A stretch of 64,000 nucleotides of DNA from Clostridia bacterium (GTDB lineage Bacteria > Bacillota > Clostridia > Christensenellales > Pumilibacteraceae), in NCBI GenBank assembly GCA_900767465.1, contig CAAGAW010000009.1:62001-126000 (forward strand). Reading direction: 5' to 3'. Below the pieces are notes generated by a model. That model was not told the DNA's origin. It saw nothing but the letters and a program-made list of their open reading frames with translations, and ran no database searches. Each line of letters begins with the position of its first letter. The first letter of the stretch is position 1. Shown in pieces: positions 1-8,681 of the stretch. The position numbers were made by a program, and so were the translations under genes.

Positions 1-1689
1 ATCGGCGAAAAGACGGTCGGTCTTTATAAGGTCGACGGTGATACGCTTACGGAAATTTCACTTACCGAAGCGGACGGGAAATACACGTTTACTCCCGACG
101 CCGTCGGCTATTACCGTATAAGAGCGTATGCAAAGGATATTGCGGGCAACGAGAGCACGCGGACGGCGGACTTTACCGTAGATACGCTTCTTGCGGGCGA
201 AGTGTTTAATCCCGCATCGCTTAATGCGCGCAATCAGCTCAGAAGCAGCAGCGACCCGTCCACGGAATACAAGTTCGTTTCCGCAGACGAGAACAACGAC
301 GCGACTTACGGCGGAGATTATTGGCTAGTCAAGCCCAATGCGAGCGGTTGGCAGAATACGTATTTAACTCCCAGACTCGGCATTTCGGAATATGACGGGT
401 ACGACGTTATCGCTATGTGGATATATGCGGAGTCGGCGCGCGCTTCCGCAAGTATAAACAATTTCGTAATACTCGGCGACGTCGAGTTGAATCAGGGAAC
501 TGTCAACAGCGGAACTATGAAAAGCAACGAGTGGACGCTTGTCGAGATTCCGATAGATAAATTCACAGAAAAAATAGAAAGTCAGATGTTGTTTGCCGTT
601 TCCTATTCCGACGACGTAATTTACGGCGTTCGCGTGGGTGAAATCACGGCAAAAAATACGAATTACAGGAAAGGCGACGTTTTCAATCCCGCCGCCGATG
701 ACGTGGGCACGCGCATAAGCACGTCGGGAGCGACGTTTACCGATACGCAGAAAACGGTTGTGCCGTCAGACGAAAACAGCGACGCGGTTTACGGCGGCGC
801 ATACGTTCAGTACACGGTTTCGGGCAAGGCGACGGATTGGGGCAACGTGTCTGTAAAACCCGTATTTACGCGCGAGCAATACGCCGAGTTCGATTACGTT
901 TCGGCGTGGATTTATCTCGGTCAAAAAGCGGGCTCCGACGGCGGGGCGGTTATGCTTGTATCGGGAAACGTAATGCTGCACAGGCGTTACGTTAAAACGG
1001 GAGCGTGGACTAAAATCACTCTTATAAAACTGTACGACGGTATGACGGGCACGTATGCCGATAACGTTTTCTGCCGGAACGTTACGTTCGGAAACGACAC
1101 CACCGCATCCACATTCGATTTCGGTAAATTTTTCAGCGCGAAATGGGCGGGATATTGCGACTTTATCCGAATAGGAGAAATCAAAGCGGGTAAGTTTGAC
1201 GGCGAGAATAAAAATACGACTGCGTTTTTCGACCCCGCGGCGGCAAACGTTTCGGACAATTTCCACGGTGCGGGTACCGTTAATACCGACGGCGTGGAAA
1301 ATCCCGATTCGGGCGGCGCATATAACGGCGCGTGCGTTTCTTGGAGTCCGAAAGCGAGCGGTTGGCAGAACCTGTATATTACGCCTACGTCGGGTGATTG
1401 GGAAAGTCTTTCGCTCTGTCAGCAGATTAAAATATGGGTATACGTAAAAACGGCGTCGGGTACGAAAACGGATTTCGAACTGATTATGCTCAATAATGCG
1501 TCGGCAAGGCAGAAGATTACAACCGATACCTGGGTAGAGCTTACGCTGGATATAGGCTTGTATATCGATTATATAAAGAGCAAGCCTGTTGCGAGCGCAA
1601 GTTCGGGAAATCCCAATTTTATGACGCATAACGCTTGGGGCGGCGCAACCGTCTATATCGGCACGGCAACCGCCGTAAATTACGTGTAA
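1..1689 (+). CDS. Large secreted repeat protein, C-terminal part (start lies outside window)
   Basis: The frame is open from the first base, so the gene begins upstream; 562 residues are visible. The first ~65 residues look like the end of an Ig-like or cadherin-like domain ('YYRIRAYAKDIAGNES'), nearly matching the stretch around residue 205 of the 1151-residue lipoprotein at 3813. Three copies of a ~120-residue beta-rich unit follow, at about residues 99-217, 260-399 and 439-562. Each has a 'WQN' or 'WGN' start, a 'YDYV..W.Y' strand, a central 'W..i' strand and, in the first two copies, a closing 'vRiGEI.A' strand. This layout resembles jelly-roll carbohydrate-binding modules, but I cannot assign a CBM family. 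A paralogue lies 2 kb downstream in the same orientation. Function is inferred: extracellular glycan binding. Confidence 0.7.
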   Translation: MGEKTVGLYKVDGDTLTEISLTEADGKYTFTPDAVGYYRIRAYAKDIAGNESTRTADFTVDTLLAGEVFNPASLNARNQLRSSSDPSTEYKFVSADENNDATYGGDYWLVKPNASGWQNTYLTPRLGISEYDGYDVIAMWIYAESARASASINNFVILGDVELNQGTVNSGTMKSNEWTLVEIPIDKFTEKIESQMLFAVSYSDDVIYGVRVGEITAKNTNYRKGDVFNPAADDVGTRISTSGATFTDTQKTVVPSDENSDAVYGGAYVQYTVSGKATDWGNVSVKPVFTREQYAEFDYVSAWIYLGQKAGSDGGAVMLVSGNVMLHRRYVKTGAWTKITLIKLYDGMTGTYADNVFCRNVTFGNDTTASTFDFGKFFSAKWAGYCDFIRIGEIKAGKFDGENKNTTAFFDPAAANVSDNFHGAGTVNTDGVENPDSGGAYNGACVSWSPKASGWQNLYITPTSGDWESLSLCQQIKIWVYVKTASGTKTDFELIMLNNASARQKITTDTWVELTLDIGLYIDYIKSKPVASASSGNPNFMTHNAWGGATVYIGTATAVNYV

Positions 1690-1712
1690 AATTCCGGAGG
1701 ATAAAAATCTGT

Positions 1713-2552
1713 ATGAAATTCAAGTATTTGGGAACGGCAGCCGCCGAGGGCTTTCCCGCCGTATTCTGCAACTGCGAATACTGTAACGCGGCTCGCCGAA
1801 AAGGCGGCAAGAATATCCGCACGCGTTCGCAGGCGATAATAGACGACGACTTACTTATCGACTTTCCGTCCGATACGTATGCGCACGCTTTATATAACGG
1901 ACTGAATCTGGGCAAGATAAAGCACTTGCTTGTAACCCATTCGCATATGGACCATTTCGTTCCGCAGGAGTTCGAGCTTCGCGGCATCTGCTTTGCGCAC
2001 GATATGCCCGAAAAAGAAATAACGATTTATTGCAACGACACCGTAAAAGATTTGTTCTTTCATATAAATGCGGACAAGATAAATCAGAACGTTCTTAGCG
2101 GCATAAGATTTTTTACGGCTCTGCCGTTCGTCCCGTTTCAAGCGGGGGCATACACCGTAACGCCTTTGCCTGCAAGACATACGCAAGACGAACAGAGTTT
2201 GATTTACATAATCGAAAAAGACGGGAAAACGGTACTGTACGGCAACGATACCGGATACTTTTACGAAGAAGTTTTCGCATATATAGAAAAACACGATATC
2301 CGTTTCGATATGATTTCACTCGACTGTACTATGGTCAATAATCCCGTACCCGATACGGGTACTCACATGGGTTTCGATCAGATAAGAAGAGTCGCGCAGA
2401 GGTTGCAAAAAGCGGGCGCGGTTACCGACAAAACGGTTAAATACGTTACGCATTTTTCGCATAACGGCAATCCGTTGCAGTCTGAGCTTGAAAAGTCGGC
2501 AAAGGGCCTGGGCTTTTGCGTGGCATACGACGGTGAAGAAATACTACTATAA
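1713..2552 (+). CDS. PhnP-like metallo-beta-lactamase-fold hydrolase
   Basis: A 279-residue metallo-beta-lactamase-fold protein. The metal motif 'THSHMDHF' (His76, His78, Asp80, His81) is intact, and a later His in 'PARHTQDE', an Asp in 'LYGNDTG' and a His in 'THFSHNGN' complete the expected ligands. The N-terminal Cys19-x-Cys21-xx-Cys24 cluster is the structural zinc site typical of PhnP and related phosphodiesterases (family knowledge: hydrolysis of cyclic ribose phosphates or similar diesters). The start is ATG 1713, with CCGGAGG 12 bases upstream; an upstream in-frame start would overlap the previous gene. It lies between two repeat lipoproteins and directly before a Gfo/Idh/MocA dehydrogenase. 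The substrate is unknown, and no phn genes are visible nearby. Confidence 0.8.
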   Translation: MKFKYLGTAAAEGFPAVFCNCEYCNAARRKGGKNIRTRSQAIIDDDLLIDFPSDTYAHALYNGLNLGKIKHLLVTHSHMDHFVPQEFELRGICFAHDMPEKEITIYCNDTVKDLFFHINADKINQNVLSGIRFFTALPFVPFQAGAYTVTPLPARHTQDEQSLIYIIEKDGKTVLYGNDTGYFYEEVFAYIEKHDIRFDMISLDCTMVNNPVPDTGTHMGFDQIRRVAQRLQKAGAVTDKTVKYVTHFSHNGNPLQSELEKSAKGLGFCVAYDGEEILL

Positions 2553-2570
2553 CGAAGAGGCAGATAAACT

Positions 2571-3779
2571 ATGGTTGTAAAGATAGCGATATTAGGTTTG
2601 GGGCAAAGAGGATTGATATATGCGAACTATGCAAAGTCGCACCCGGATGAATTCGAAATTACGGCAATTACCGATAATGACCCGAGAAAGATAACTGTTG
2701 CAAAGGAACAATTCACGTGTCCCGTTTTTTCGGATTACAAGGACTTTCTTTCCGCCGACATACAGGCGGATATAGTGGTTGTTTCGACGCAGGATATCGA
2801 CCACCCCGAACATGCCGTAGCGTGTATGGAGAAAGGGTACGATTTGTTGCTCGAAAAGCCGATTGCACCCACGCTCGAAGGCTGTAATAAAATAAGCGCA
2901 GCTGCAAAAAGACTGAACAGAAATGTTATTGTGTGTCACGTTTTGCGTTATACGGCGTTTTACAGCAAGCTGAAAGAATTAATAACGGCAGGCAAGGTGG
3001 GAGATATTATAACCGTTCATGCGTCCGAAAACGTGGGGTATCATCATCAGGCGCACTCGTTTGTTCGCGGACCTTGGCGAAACAGTAAAGAGTCAAGTCC
3101 TATGATTTTGGCGAAGTGCTGTCACGATATGGATATTCTGCGCTGGCTTATAGATAAAAAATGCCACTCGGTATGCTCGTTCGGTTCGCTCTCGGTTTTC
3201 AGACCGGAGCGCGCGCCGAAAGGGCATACTGCGTACTGCTCGGATTGTCCGCTTGACGATTGCATATACAAGGCGCAGACGCTTTATCCGAAGTATCATT
3301 GGGAAGCGAAATATTTTACCGACAGCGATGACGATAAAGAGATTCTGAAAGCTCTTACGCACTCGCAGTACGACAGATGCGTGTACGCGTCGGATAACGA
3401 CGTTGTGGACCACCAAGTAAGTATTTTTACGTTCGACGGCGGTGTAACGGCGGCGCATACGATGACGGCTTTCAGTAAAGAAGTTTACCGCGATATAAAG
3501 ATTCACGGGACGCTTGCCGAGCTTGTGGGTAATATGGAAGACAATTTTATCGAGTTGAGACCGTTCGGCGGCGCCGTTGAGCGGGTCGAAATAGATAAGG
3601 ATTCGGTAAAAGGCAATCACGGCGGCGGCGACAACGGTCTTATGCACGCGATATGGTGCGACTTTAACGGTTTGCCTACCTTTGGTATGTCGTACCTGGA
3701 CGTTTCCATAGACAGCCATAAAATGTCGTTCGGCGCAGAACAATCGCGCCTGAGCGGCAAAGTGGTTTCTATAAAATAA
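2571..3779 (+). CDS. Gfo/Idh/MocA-family oxidoreductase with Cys cluster
   Basis: A 402-residue NAD(P)-dependent dehydrogenase. It opens with a Rossmann fold (GLGQRG, residues 9-14) and carries the family's catalytic 'EKP' (Lys96). A 'CHDMDILRWL' stretch in the substrate domain is typical of sugar or inositol dehydrogenases of this superfamily. An inserted segment has three close cysteines (motif 'CSDCPLDDC', about residues 223-231), which suggests a structural metal site. The gene is 18 bases downstream of the PhnP-like hydrolase, so the two are probably co-transcribed. Its place between repeat-rich glycan-binding lipoproteins suggests oxidation of a sugar or sugar acid; the substrate cannot be read from sequence. 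Confidence 0.85.
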   Translation: MVVKIAILGLGQRGLIYANYAKSHPDEFEITAITDNDPRKITVAKEQFTCPVFSDYKDFLSADIQADIVVVSTQDIDHPEHAVACMEKGYDLLLEKPIAPTLEGCNKISAAAKRLNRNVIVCHVLRYTAFYSKLKELITAGKVGDIITVHASENVGYHHQAHSFVRGPWRNSKESSPMILAKCCHDMDILRWLIDKKCHSVCSFGSLSVFRPERAPKGHTAYCSDCPLDDCIYKAQTLYPKYHWEAKYFTDSDDDKEILKALTHSQYDRCVYASDNDVVDHQVSIFTFDGGVTAAHTMTAFSKEVYRDIKIHGTLAELVGNMEDNFIELRPFGGAVERVEIDKDSVKGNHGGGDNGLMHAIWCDFNGLPTFGMSYLDVSIDSHKMSFGAEQSRLSGKVVSIK

Positions 3780-3812
3780 TCGATTTTAATAAAATTTTTA
3801 AGGGGTAAAAAG

Positions 3813-6800
3813 ATGAAAAAGAGATTGCCGATACTTTTAGTCGTTATTATCAGTATCGTTGCCTGCGCTTTTTGCGCTTGCAACAAGACCGAGCCTGACG
3901 CGCCGCCGCCCGCGGACGAAGAAAAGCCGATTGTACTTGTCGACTTCCCGACAACGGCGACCGAAGAAGTGTTGCTCGGCAGCGAGTACCGCCTGAAAAT
4001 CAAAAAGGTCAAGGACGAAAGCGGCAAAGAGTATAACGTTTCCGCGAGCGTTACCGACTCTAAAAGCGCGGAAGTCGCTCTTAATAACGGCGACGCTTTC
4101 CGTGTAACCGATATAGACGGATATACGGTGGTTTACACAGCCGAAACGGGAAAAACTCCGCAGACGCAGACTCTTACGCTTACCGTAAAGGACGAAGAAA
4201 AGCCGACGGTTGTGATTGACGACCCGAAAGACGGAACGGTCGGCGAAGAATATACGTTGCCCGAAATAACGTTTTCGGACTTGTCGGGTAAGATAGCGAC
4301 GAGCAGCGTTACGCTTTATTACGTCGGCGATACGGACGAAAAGGTAGACTTTACCGAAGAGGCGGGCGCAAGAAAGTTTACGCCGAACAAGGCGGGCGAG
4401 TATTCGGTAGTCGCTTACGCAAAGGACGAAGCGGGAAACGAAAGAACGGACCGTAAGAATTTTACCGTCGATATAGCTATGGCGGAAAACGTTATTTATT
4501 CGCCCGCGTCGATAGAGGCGAAAGAGCGTCTTATCGCCGATACCGAAATGAAAACCGAGATTGTAACCGCGGGGTCGGGAAGCCCTTATATAAGTTTCTC
4601 GCGCAACGAAGATGCAGGCTCTTGGGTTAATCTGCGCGTAAGACCCGTTTACGGGCTTTCGCACTACGAAAGCTACGATTATATCACCGTTCCCGTATAC
4701 GTAAACGCCGAAGCCGTAACAAACGGCGGCAACGTGTGGATAGGCTTTTTCAACGACATAAATTACAGACGGCTTGTTAAAGTCGGCGAATGGGTTAACG
4801 TTAATCTGCCTATGGAACGCTTTATCGCCGAAATGAATGGCGCGGACAATTTTATACCGCTTAATTTCAATAATTCCGCAAGCGCCAATCACAAGAATCT
4901 GACCGAAGTTCGTATAGGCGAGATAACGGCGGGTAAGCTCGGCGAGTCGGCATCGCATATGATTCTCGATACGTCCGACGCGGCGGCTGTAATGCAGTTC
5001 GCGCCTACGGGAAGTGCCGCCGAGATAGAAGACACTTCCGTTGCTTACGTTTCCGCAAGCGGCGGAGAACGCGCGTACTTCGAGTTTAGAAAAGCAACCG
5101 AAACAACCGAGGCAGGCGCGTGGAGACACGTAAAAATGAACTCGCGGTACGGCTCGTATTCGTACACGGACGATGATTACGTGTCGATATGGTTGCGGGC
5201 GGATAACCAAACGAGATCCGAGATTTCGATAGGCTTGTTCGGAAAAAATGACGGGGTGTTCGGGCAGACTTTTGCAACCAACACGTGGAAAGAAATACTT
5301 CTGCCGGCAAACGTATTCTTTGACGAGCTTGCGACGGCGTCTTATTGTTTTTACGCAAACTTTTCGACGGGCGGCGAGCAATCGGGACTTACGGCTTTAC
5401 GCATAGGCGATATTGCGGTTAAACGCAGGCTGTCTGTCAGCGTCGATAAGGGCAATGATTTGAACGCAAGCGAAGAAAGCCGCAACGTGAATATTACGGT
5501 CGTTTCCACCGACGGTCAAGCGCGGAATTATACGCTTATCCTTACCGACGGCAGCGGTACGACTGTTGACGGTACGGCGAACGGAAACGTACACACTTAT
5601 TCTTTGCCGATAGGCGCTTATACCTATACGCTTACTACCGACGACGACAGATACGTAATACCCGTGGCGAGCGGCATCTTTACAATCGAATATATGTTGG
5701 ACGTAAAGGTGCAAACGGTAAATCAGAACTCTTCGTCTAAGGGAAGTGCAACCGTTACGGCGACTTTCGACGGCGAAGTGTCCGAATTTACTCTTGAAGT
5801 CAAAAACAGCGCGGACGAAACGATGCCCGTAACTCTCGACGATAAAACGTTTACGGTCGGTAATCTTAAAGCGGGCTCTTATACCTATACTCTTACCGTA
5901 GGCTATATAGTAAAGACGGGCAATATAAATATAGGTTACGACGTAGCCGAGTATATGTTATTCGACCCGAACAAGCCGGATTCCGTCGGTCAGTGGACTC
6001 CCAATAAAGTTACGTTAACGCAAGTAGATGCAACCGATACGGAAAGGGCGTACCTGAACGTAACGGGGTCGGGCTGGACGTCGGCGCAATTATCGACTTT
6101 TTGCCGTAACGATTACGTTTATGACGAGACCGACGTGGTTTCTATGTGGTTGTATCTCGACACGACGGACGACGCCGAAGTAAAAATCGGTATTTTCAAT
6201 TCTCTCGATTACAGACAATTTTTCCGATCGAACCAATGGTATGAAGTGATTATCCCGGCAAACGTATTCTTCGAGCGCATAAAGAACGGTGCATTGCTGC
6301 CCGAAAAATTCAAGGATGCGAAATCGGCAATGCACGCAAACTTGCAAAACATCCGTGTAGGTGAGATTTCTGTTAAAAAGCAAGCCGTTATTGTAGACAG
6401 CTCGGCGCTGTATACGCTTTCGGACGACGAAACCGAACGCGACGTTACAATAAACGTAACGAATAACTTTGCAACCGTAACGCATACGTTTACGTTAAAA
6501 GACGCAAGCGGCGCAACCGTTCAGCCCGTTTCTTCGCAAACAACGGGCAACGTTACGGCTTATACGTATCGCTTGCAAAAGGGCGCGTATACTTATACCG
6601 TTTCCGCTGAGGATTCGGCGCAAGGCGAACAACGTTACGTTTTGGGCTTCTTCGAAAAATTCAGATATTTAGACAGCAAATGGTATGTGGCAACAAGGTT
6701 TGCGTCGGAAATCACCGAATCCGTGCAGGTCGGAAACGAGTATATTCTTGTTTCCGCCGAAGAAAGCAATTACGAAGTGCAGAACGGCGGCAAACTGTCT

Positions 6801-7268
6801 TCGGGCACGGAAACTTCTTCGGGTTCGGCTTATACGGGGAATTACGTAAAAGTCGAAAAGAACGCAGGCGGAAAAAGATGGCCTAACCCGAAATTCAAGA
6901 CAGCTTTACCGCTTTACAATGCTTACGCCGAGTTCGATTATATTGTAATCTGGGTGTACGAAGAATCCGATACGGCAGATTCGACTACAAATCAGGCGTT
7001 TTTCAATAAGGTTTCTGTGGTTGATGGGTATAATACCAAACCTAAACTCAAAAACAACGTTTGGCATAAGATAACTTTTTCCGTATCGTTCCTTTTGGAC
7101 AATGCGTTGCCTGAGGCTAATAATTCGTTTGCCGCAACGATGTTGTTTATGAACTTCGACCCTGTATTGCCCGACGGCACGGTTACAAATGCCGCTGACT
7201 TCCCGGCTACAAAAGCCGTTCGCATAGGCAATATATACTTGGAAAAAGCGGCGGATGCCAACATATAA
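3813..7268 (+). CDS. Large multidomain repeat lipoprotein (carbohydrate-binding-like)
   Basis: A 1151-residue predicted lipoprotein. A basic N-terminus and hydrophobic segment end in a Cys-containing lipobox-like stretch ('CAFCAC', residues ~18-23). Two Ig-like or cadherin-like domains follow (to ~residue 225). Then come four copies of the same beta unit seen in the gene at 1-1689, roughly at residues 255-378, 410-535, 745-870 and 1010-1145, three of them closing on 'RIGEI', 'RIGDI' or 'RVGEI'. Between them are shorter beta domains with 'YTYTLT' endings, about residues 540-720 and 875-960. No catalytic motif is visible. The start ATG 3813 follows AAGGGG. Inferred role: binding of extracellular polysaccharide or a surface-layer scaffold. 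Confidence 0.8.
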   Translation: MKKRLPILLVVIISIVACAFCACNKTEPDAPPPADEEKPIVLVDFPTTATEEVLLGSEYRLKIKKVKDESGKEYNVSASVTDSKSAEVALNNGDAFRVTDIDGYTVVYTAETGKTPQTQTLTLTVKDEEKPTVVIDDPKDGTVGEEYTLPEITFSDLSGKIATSSVTLYYVGDTDEKVDFTEEAGARKFTPNKAGEYSVVAYAKDEAGNERTDRKNFTVDIAMAENVIYSPASIEAKERLIADTEMKTEIVTAGSGSPYISFSRNEDAGSWVNLRVRPVYGLSHYESYDYITVPVYVNAEAVTNGGNVWIGFFNDINYRRLVKVGEWVNVNLPMERFIAEMNGADNFIPLNFNNSASANHKNLTEVRIGEITAGKLGESASHMILDTSDAAAVMQFAPTGSAAEIEDTSVAYVSASGGERAYFEFRKATETTEAGAWRHVKMNSRYGSYSYTDDDYVSIWLRADNQTRSEISIGLFGKNDGVFGQTFATNTWKEILLPANVFFDELATASYCFYANFSTGGEQSGLTALRIGDIAVKRRLSVSVDKGNDLNASEESRNVNITVVSTDGQARNYTLILTDGSGTTVDGTANGNVHTYSLPIGAYTYTLTTDDDRYVIPVASGIFTIEYMLDVKVQTVNQNSSSKGSATVTATFDGEVSEFTLEVKNSADETMPVTLDDKTFTVGNLKAGSYTYTLTVGYIVKTGNINIGYDVAEYMLFDPNKPDSVGQWTPNKVTLTQVDATDTERAYLNVTGSGWTSAQLSTFCRNDYVYDETDVVSMWLYLDTTDDAEVKIGIFNSLDYRQFFRSNQWYEVIIPANVFFERIKNGALLPEKFKDAKSAMHANLQNIRVGEISVKKQAVIVDSSALYTLSDDETERDVTINVTNNFATVTHTFTLKDASGATVQPVSSQTTGNVTAYTYRLQKGAYTYTVSAEDSAQGEQRYVLGFFEKFRYLDSKWYVATRFASEITESVQVGNEYILVSAEESNYEVQNGGKLSSGTETSSGSAYTGNYVKVEKNAGGKRWPNPKFKTALPLYNAYAEFDYIVIWVYEESDTADSTTNQAFFNKVSVVDGYNTKPKLKNNVWHKITFSVSFLLDNALPEANNSFAATMLFMNFDPVLPDGTVTNAADFPATKAVRIGNIYLEKAADANI

Positions 7269-7288
7269 AAATTATAAAAAAGATTTTT

Positions 7289-7451
7289 ATGAAAAATTTT
7301 CGGTGTTTTATGTGCGGCTTTGGCGGTAGGACTTGCGTTTTCGGTTGCGCCGCATACTGCCGTACGTACGGCGGACGCCGTGTCTATGAAAGCAGAGGAA
7401 AGCGCGACTGTTGCGCAAACGATAGCCGATTGTAACGTTGCTACCACCTAA
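7289..7451 (+). pseudogene. Broken start of a secreted-protein gene
   Basis: An ATG at 7289 is followed by a run of five A. With four A the frame would read a clear signal peptide (begins 'MKIFGVLCAALAVGLAF', then an 'APHTA' cleavage-like site) and continue for ~50 residues to a stop at 7449. With five A it gives a Cys-rich 48-residue peptide with no hydrophobic segment. The piece stops just before the inverted repeats at 7463. It looks like the leftover 5' end of a secreted protein gene, frameshifted and cut off. A read error in the A-run is possible, but the truncation remains either way. Confidence 0.5.
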
Positions 7452-7462
7452 ATAATTGATGT

Positions 7463-7495
7463 AAAATGTGGACGAAAATTTATCGTCCACATTTT
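7463..7495. repeat. Perfect 13-bp inverted repeat
   Basis: Two 13-base arms, AAAATGTGGACGA and its exact reverse complement, are separated by a 7-base AT loop. The core GTGGACG recurs in the next palindrome 35 bp away. The hairpin lies right after the truncated secreted-protein fragment. It has a T-run after the second arm, so it could act as a terminator, but the repeated core hints at a mobile or recombination site. Confidence 0.75.
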
Positions 7496-7529
7496 GCTGT
7501 GCTGATAAAATAGAATCGTAATAAACTCC

Positions 7530-7556
7530 CGTCCACATTCTTAAAAAGTGTGGACG
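7530..7556. repeat. Second inverted repeat sharing the GTGGACG core
   Basis: CGTCCACA and TGTGGACG (8-bp arms) flank an 11-base AT-rich loop. The arms match the core of the 7463-7495 hairpin, giving four alternating copies of the same 7-mer within 90 bp. A smaller palindrome, GGGGTT-TAC-AACCCC (7572-7586), follows. Confidence 0.65.
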
Positions 7557-7605
7557 AGATGTGCACGAGAAGGGGTTTACAACCCCATAGTTGTCATTTA
7601 TAAGA

Positions 7606-7640
7606 AAAAGAGTTCCCGTATTTAGTTCGGAAACTCTTTT
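7606..7640. terminator. Bidirectional terminator
   Basis: AAAAGAGTTCCCG pairs with CGGAAACTCTTTT with one mismatch. The stem is flanked by A on one side and T on the other, so it can stop transcription both from the left and from the minus-strand GGGtGRT operon that ends at 7666. Confidence 0.7.
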
Positions 7641-7665
7641 AATTTACTATTATATATTGCGGTTT

Positions 7666-8670
7666 TTACTTATTCATGGCTTCCTGAACCGCAACCGCGC
7701 AAGCGACGGACGCGCCTACCATGGGGTTGTTGCCCATACCGATAAGTCCCATCATTTCTACGTGAGCGGGAACGGACGACGAACCCGCAAACTGCGCGTC
7801 GGAGTGCATTCTGCCCATCGTATCGGTCATGCCGTACGAAGCGGGACCCGCAGCCATGTTGTCGGGGTGGAGCGTTCTGCCCGTGCCGCCGCCGGAAGCG
7901 ACGGAGAAGTACTTCTTGCCGTTATCGACGCACCATTTTTTGTACGTTCCGGCAACAGGGTGCTGGAAGCGGGTGGGGTTGGTGGAGTTTCCGGTAATGG
8001 AAACGTCAACGCTTTCGTGCTGCATAATCGCAACGCCCTCGCGAACGTCGTCCGCGCCGTAGCAACGGACTTTGGCGCGCTCGCCGTCCGAGTATGCGAT
8101 CGTCTGAACGACGTTGAGTTTGCCGGTGAAGTAGTCGTACTTCGTCTGAACGTAAGTAAAGCCGTTGATTCTCGAAATGATCATCGCGGCGTCCTTTCCG
8201 AGACCGTTCAGAATAACCTGAAGAGGTTGCTGACGAACCTTGTTTGCGGTTTTTGCGATGCCGATCGCGCCTTCCGCGGCGGCGAAGGATTCGTGACCCG
8301 CAAGGAAGCAGAAGCATTTGGTGCTTTCGCTCAGCAGCATAGCGGCAAGGTTGCCGTGACCCTGACCGACTTCGCGCTGTTCGGCAACCGAACCGGGAAC
8401 GCAGAACGCCTGTAAGCCTTCGCCGATAGCGACGGCGGCGTCGGTTGCTTTGGTGCAGCCTTTGGCGATGGCGACCGCGCAGCCGAGGGTGTAAGCCCAG
8501 CTTGCGTTATCGAAAGCGATGTTCTGGGTGCCTTTTACGATTTTGTCGGGATCGAATCCCTTGTCGAGGCACATCTTGCGCGCCTCTTCGAGGTCTTTGA
8601 TACCGTACTTGGCAAGGCACGCGTTGATTTTGTCTATTCTTTTTTCATATCCTTCAAAAGTTACGCTCAT
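7666..8670 (-). CDS. GGGtGRT family protein
   Basis: A 334-residue protein with the motif that names its family, 'SGGGTGRTLHPDNMAAG', in the C-terminal third, followed by 'GMGNNPMVGASVACAV'. This family is known from gut and oral anaerobes and has no established biochemical role. It contains several conserved cysteines (for example 'SESTKCFCF' and 'RCYGADD') and is soluble. It lies 11 bases downstream of a NifU-like scaffold gene on the same strand, with AAGGAGAACG before its ATG, so both come from one mRNA starting near 9405. The constant pairing suggests that it receives, or helps assemble, an iron-sulfur cluster (inference). Confidence 0.9.
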   Translation of the reverse strand: MSVTFEGYEKRIDKINACLAKYGIKDLEEARKMCLDKGFDPDKIVKGTQNIAFDNASWAYTLGCAVAIAKGCTKATDAAVAIGEGLQAFCVPGSVAEQREVGQGHGNLAAMLLSESTKCFCFLAGHESFAAAEGAIGIAKTANKVRQQPLQVILNGLGKDAAMIISRINGFTYVQTKYDYFTGKLNVVQTIAYSDGERAKVRCYGADDVREGVAIMQHESVDVSITGNSTNPTRFQHPVAGTYKKWCVDNGKKYFSVASGGGTGRTLHPDNMAAGPASYGMTDTMGRMHSDAQFAGSSSVPAHVEMMGLIGMGNNPMVGASVACAVAVQEAMNK

Positions 8671-8681
8671 AATCGTTCTCC

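Noticed and set aside
3837..5381. A 514-codon minus-strand open frame
   Set aside because: It lies wholly opposite the 1151-residue lipoprotein and reads as Arg/Val/Tyr-rich low-information protein with no ribosome site; it is a shadow caused by codon bias (few TTA and CTA codons in the sense gene).
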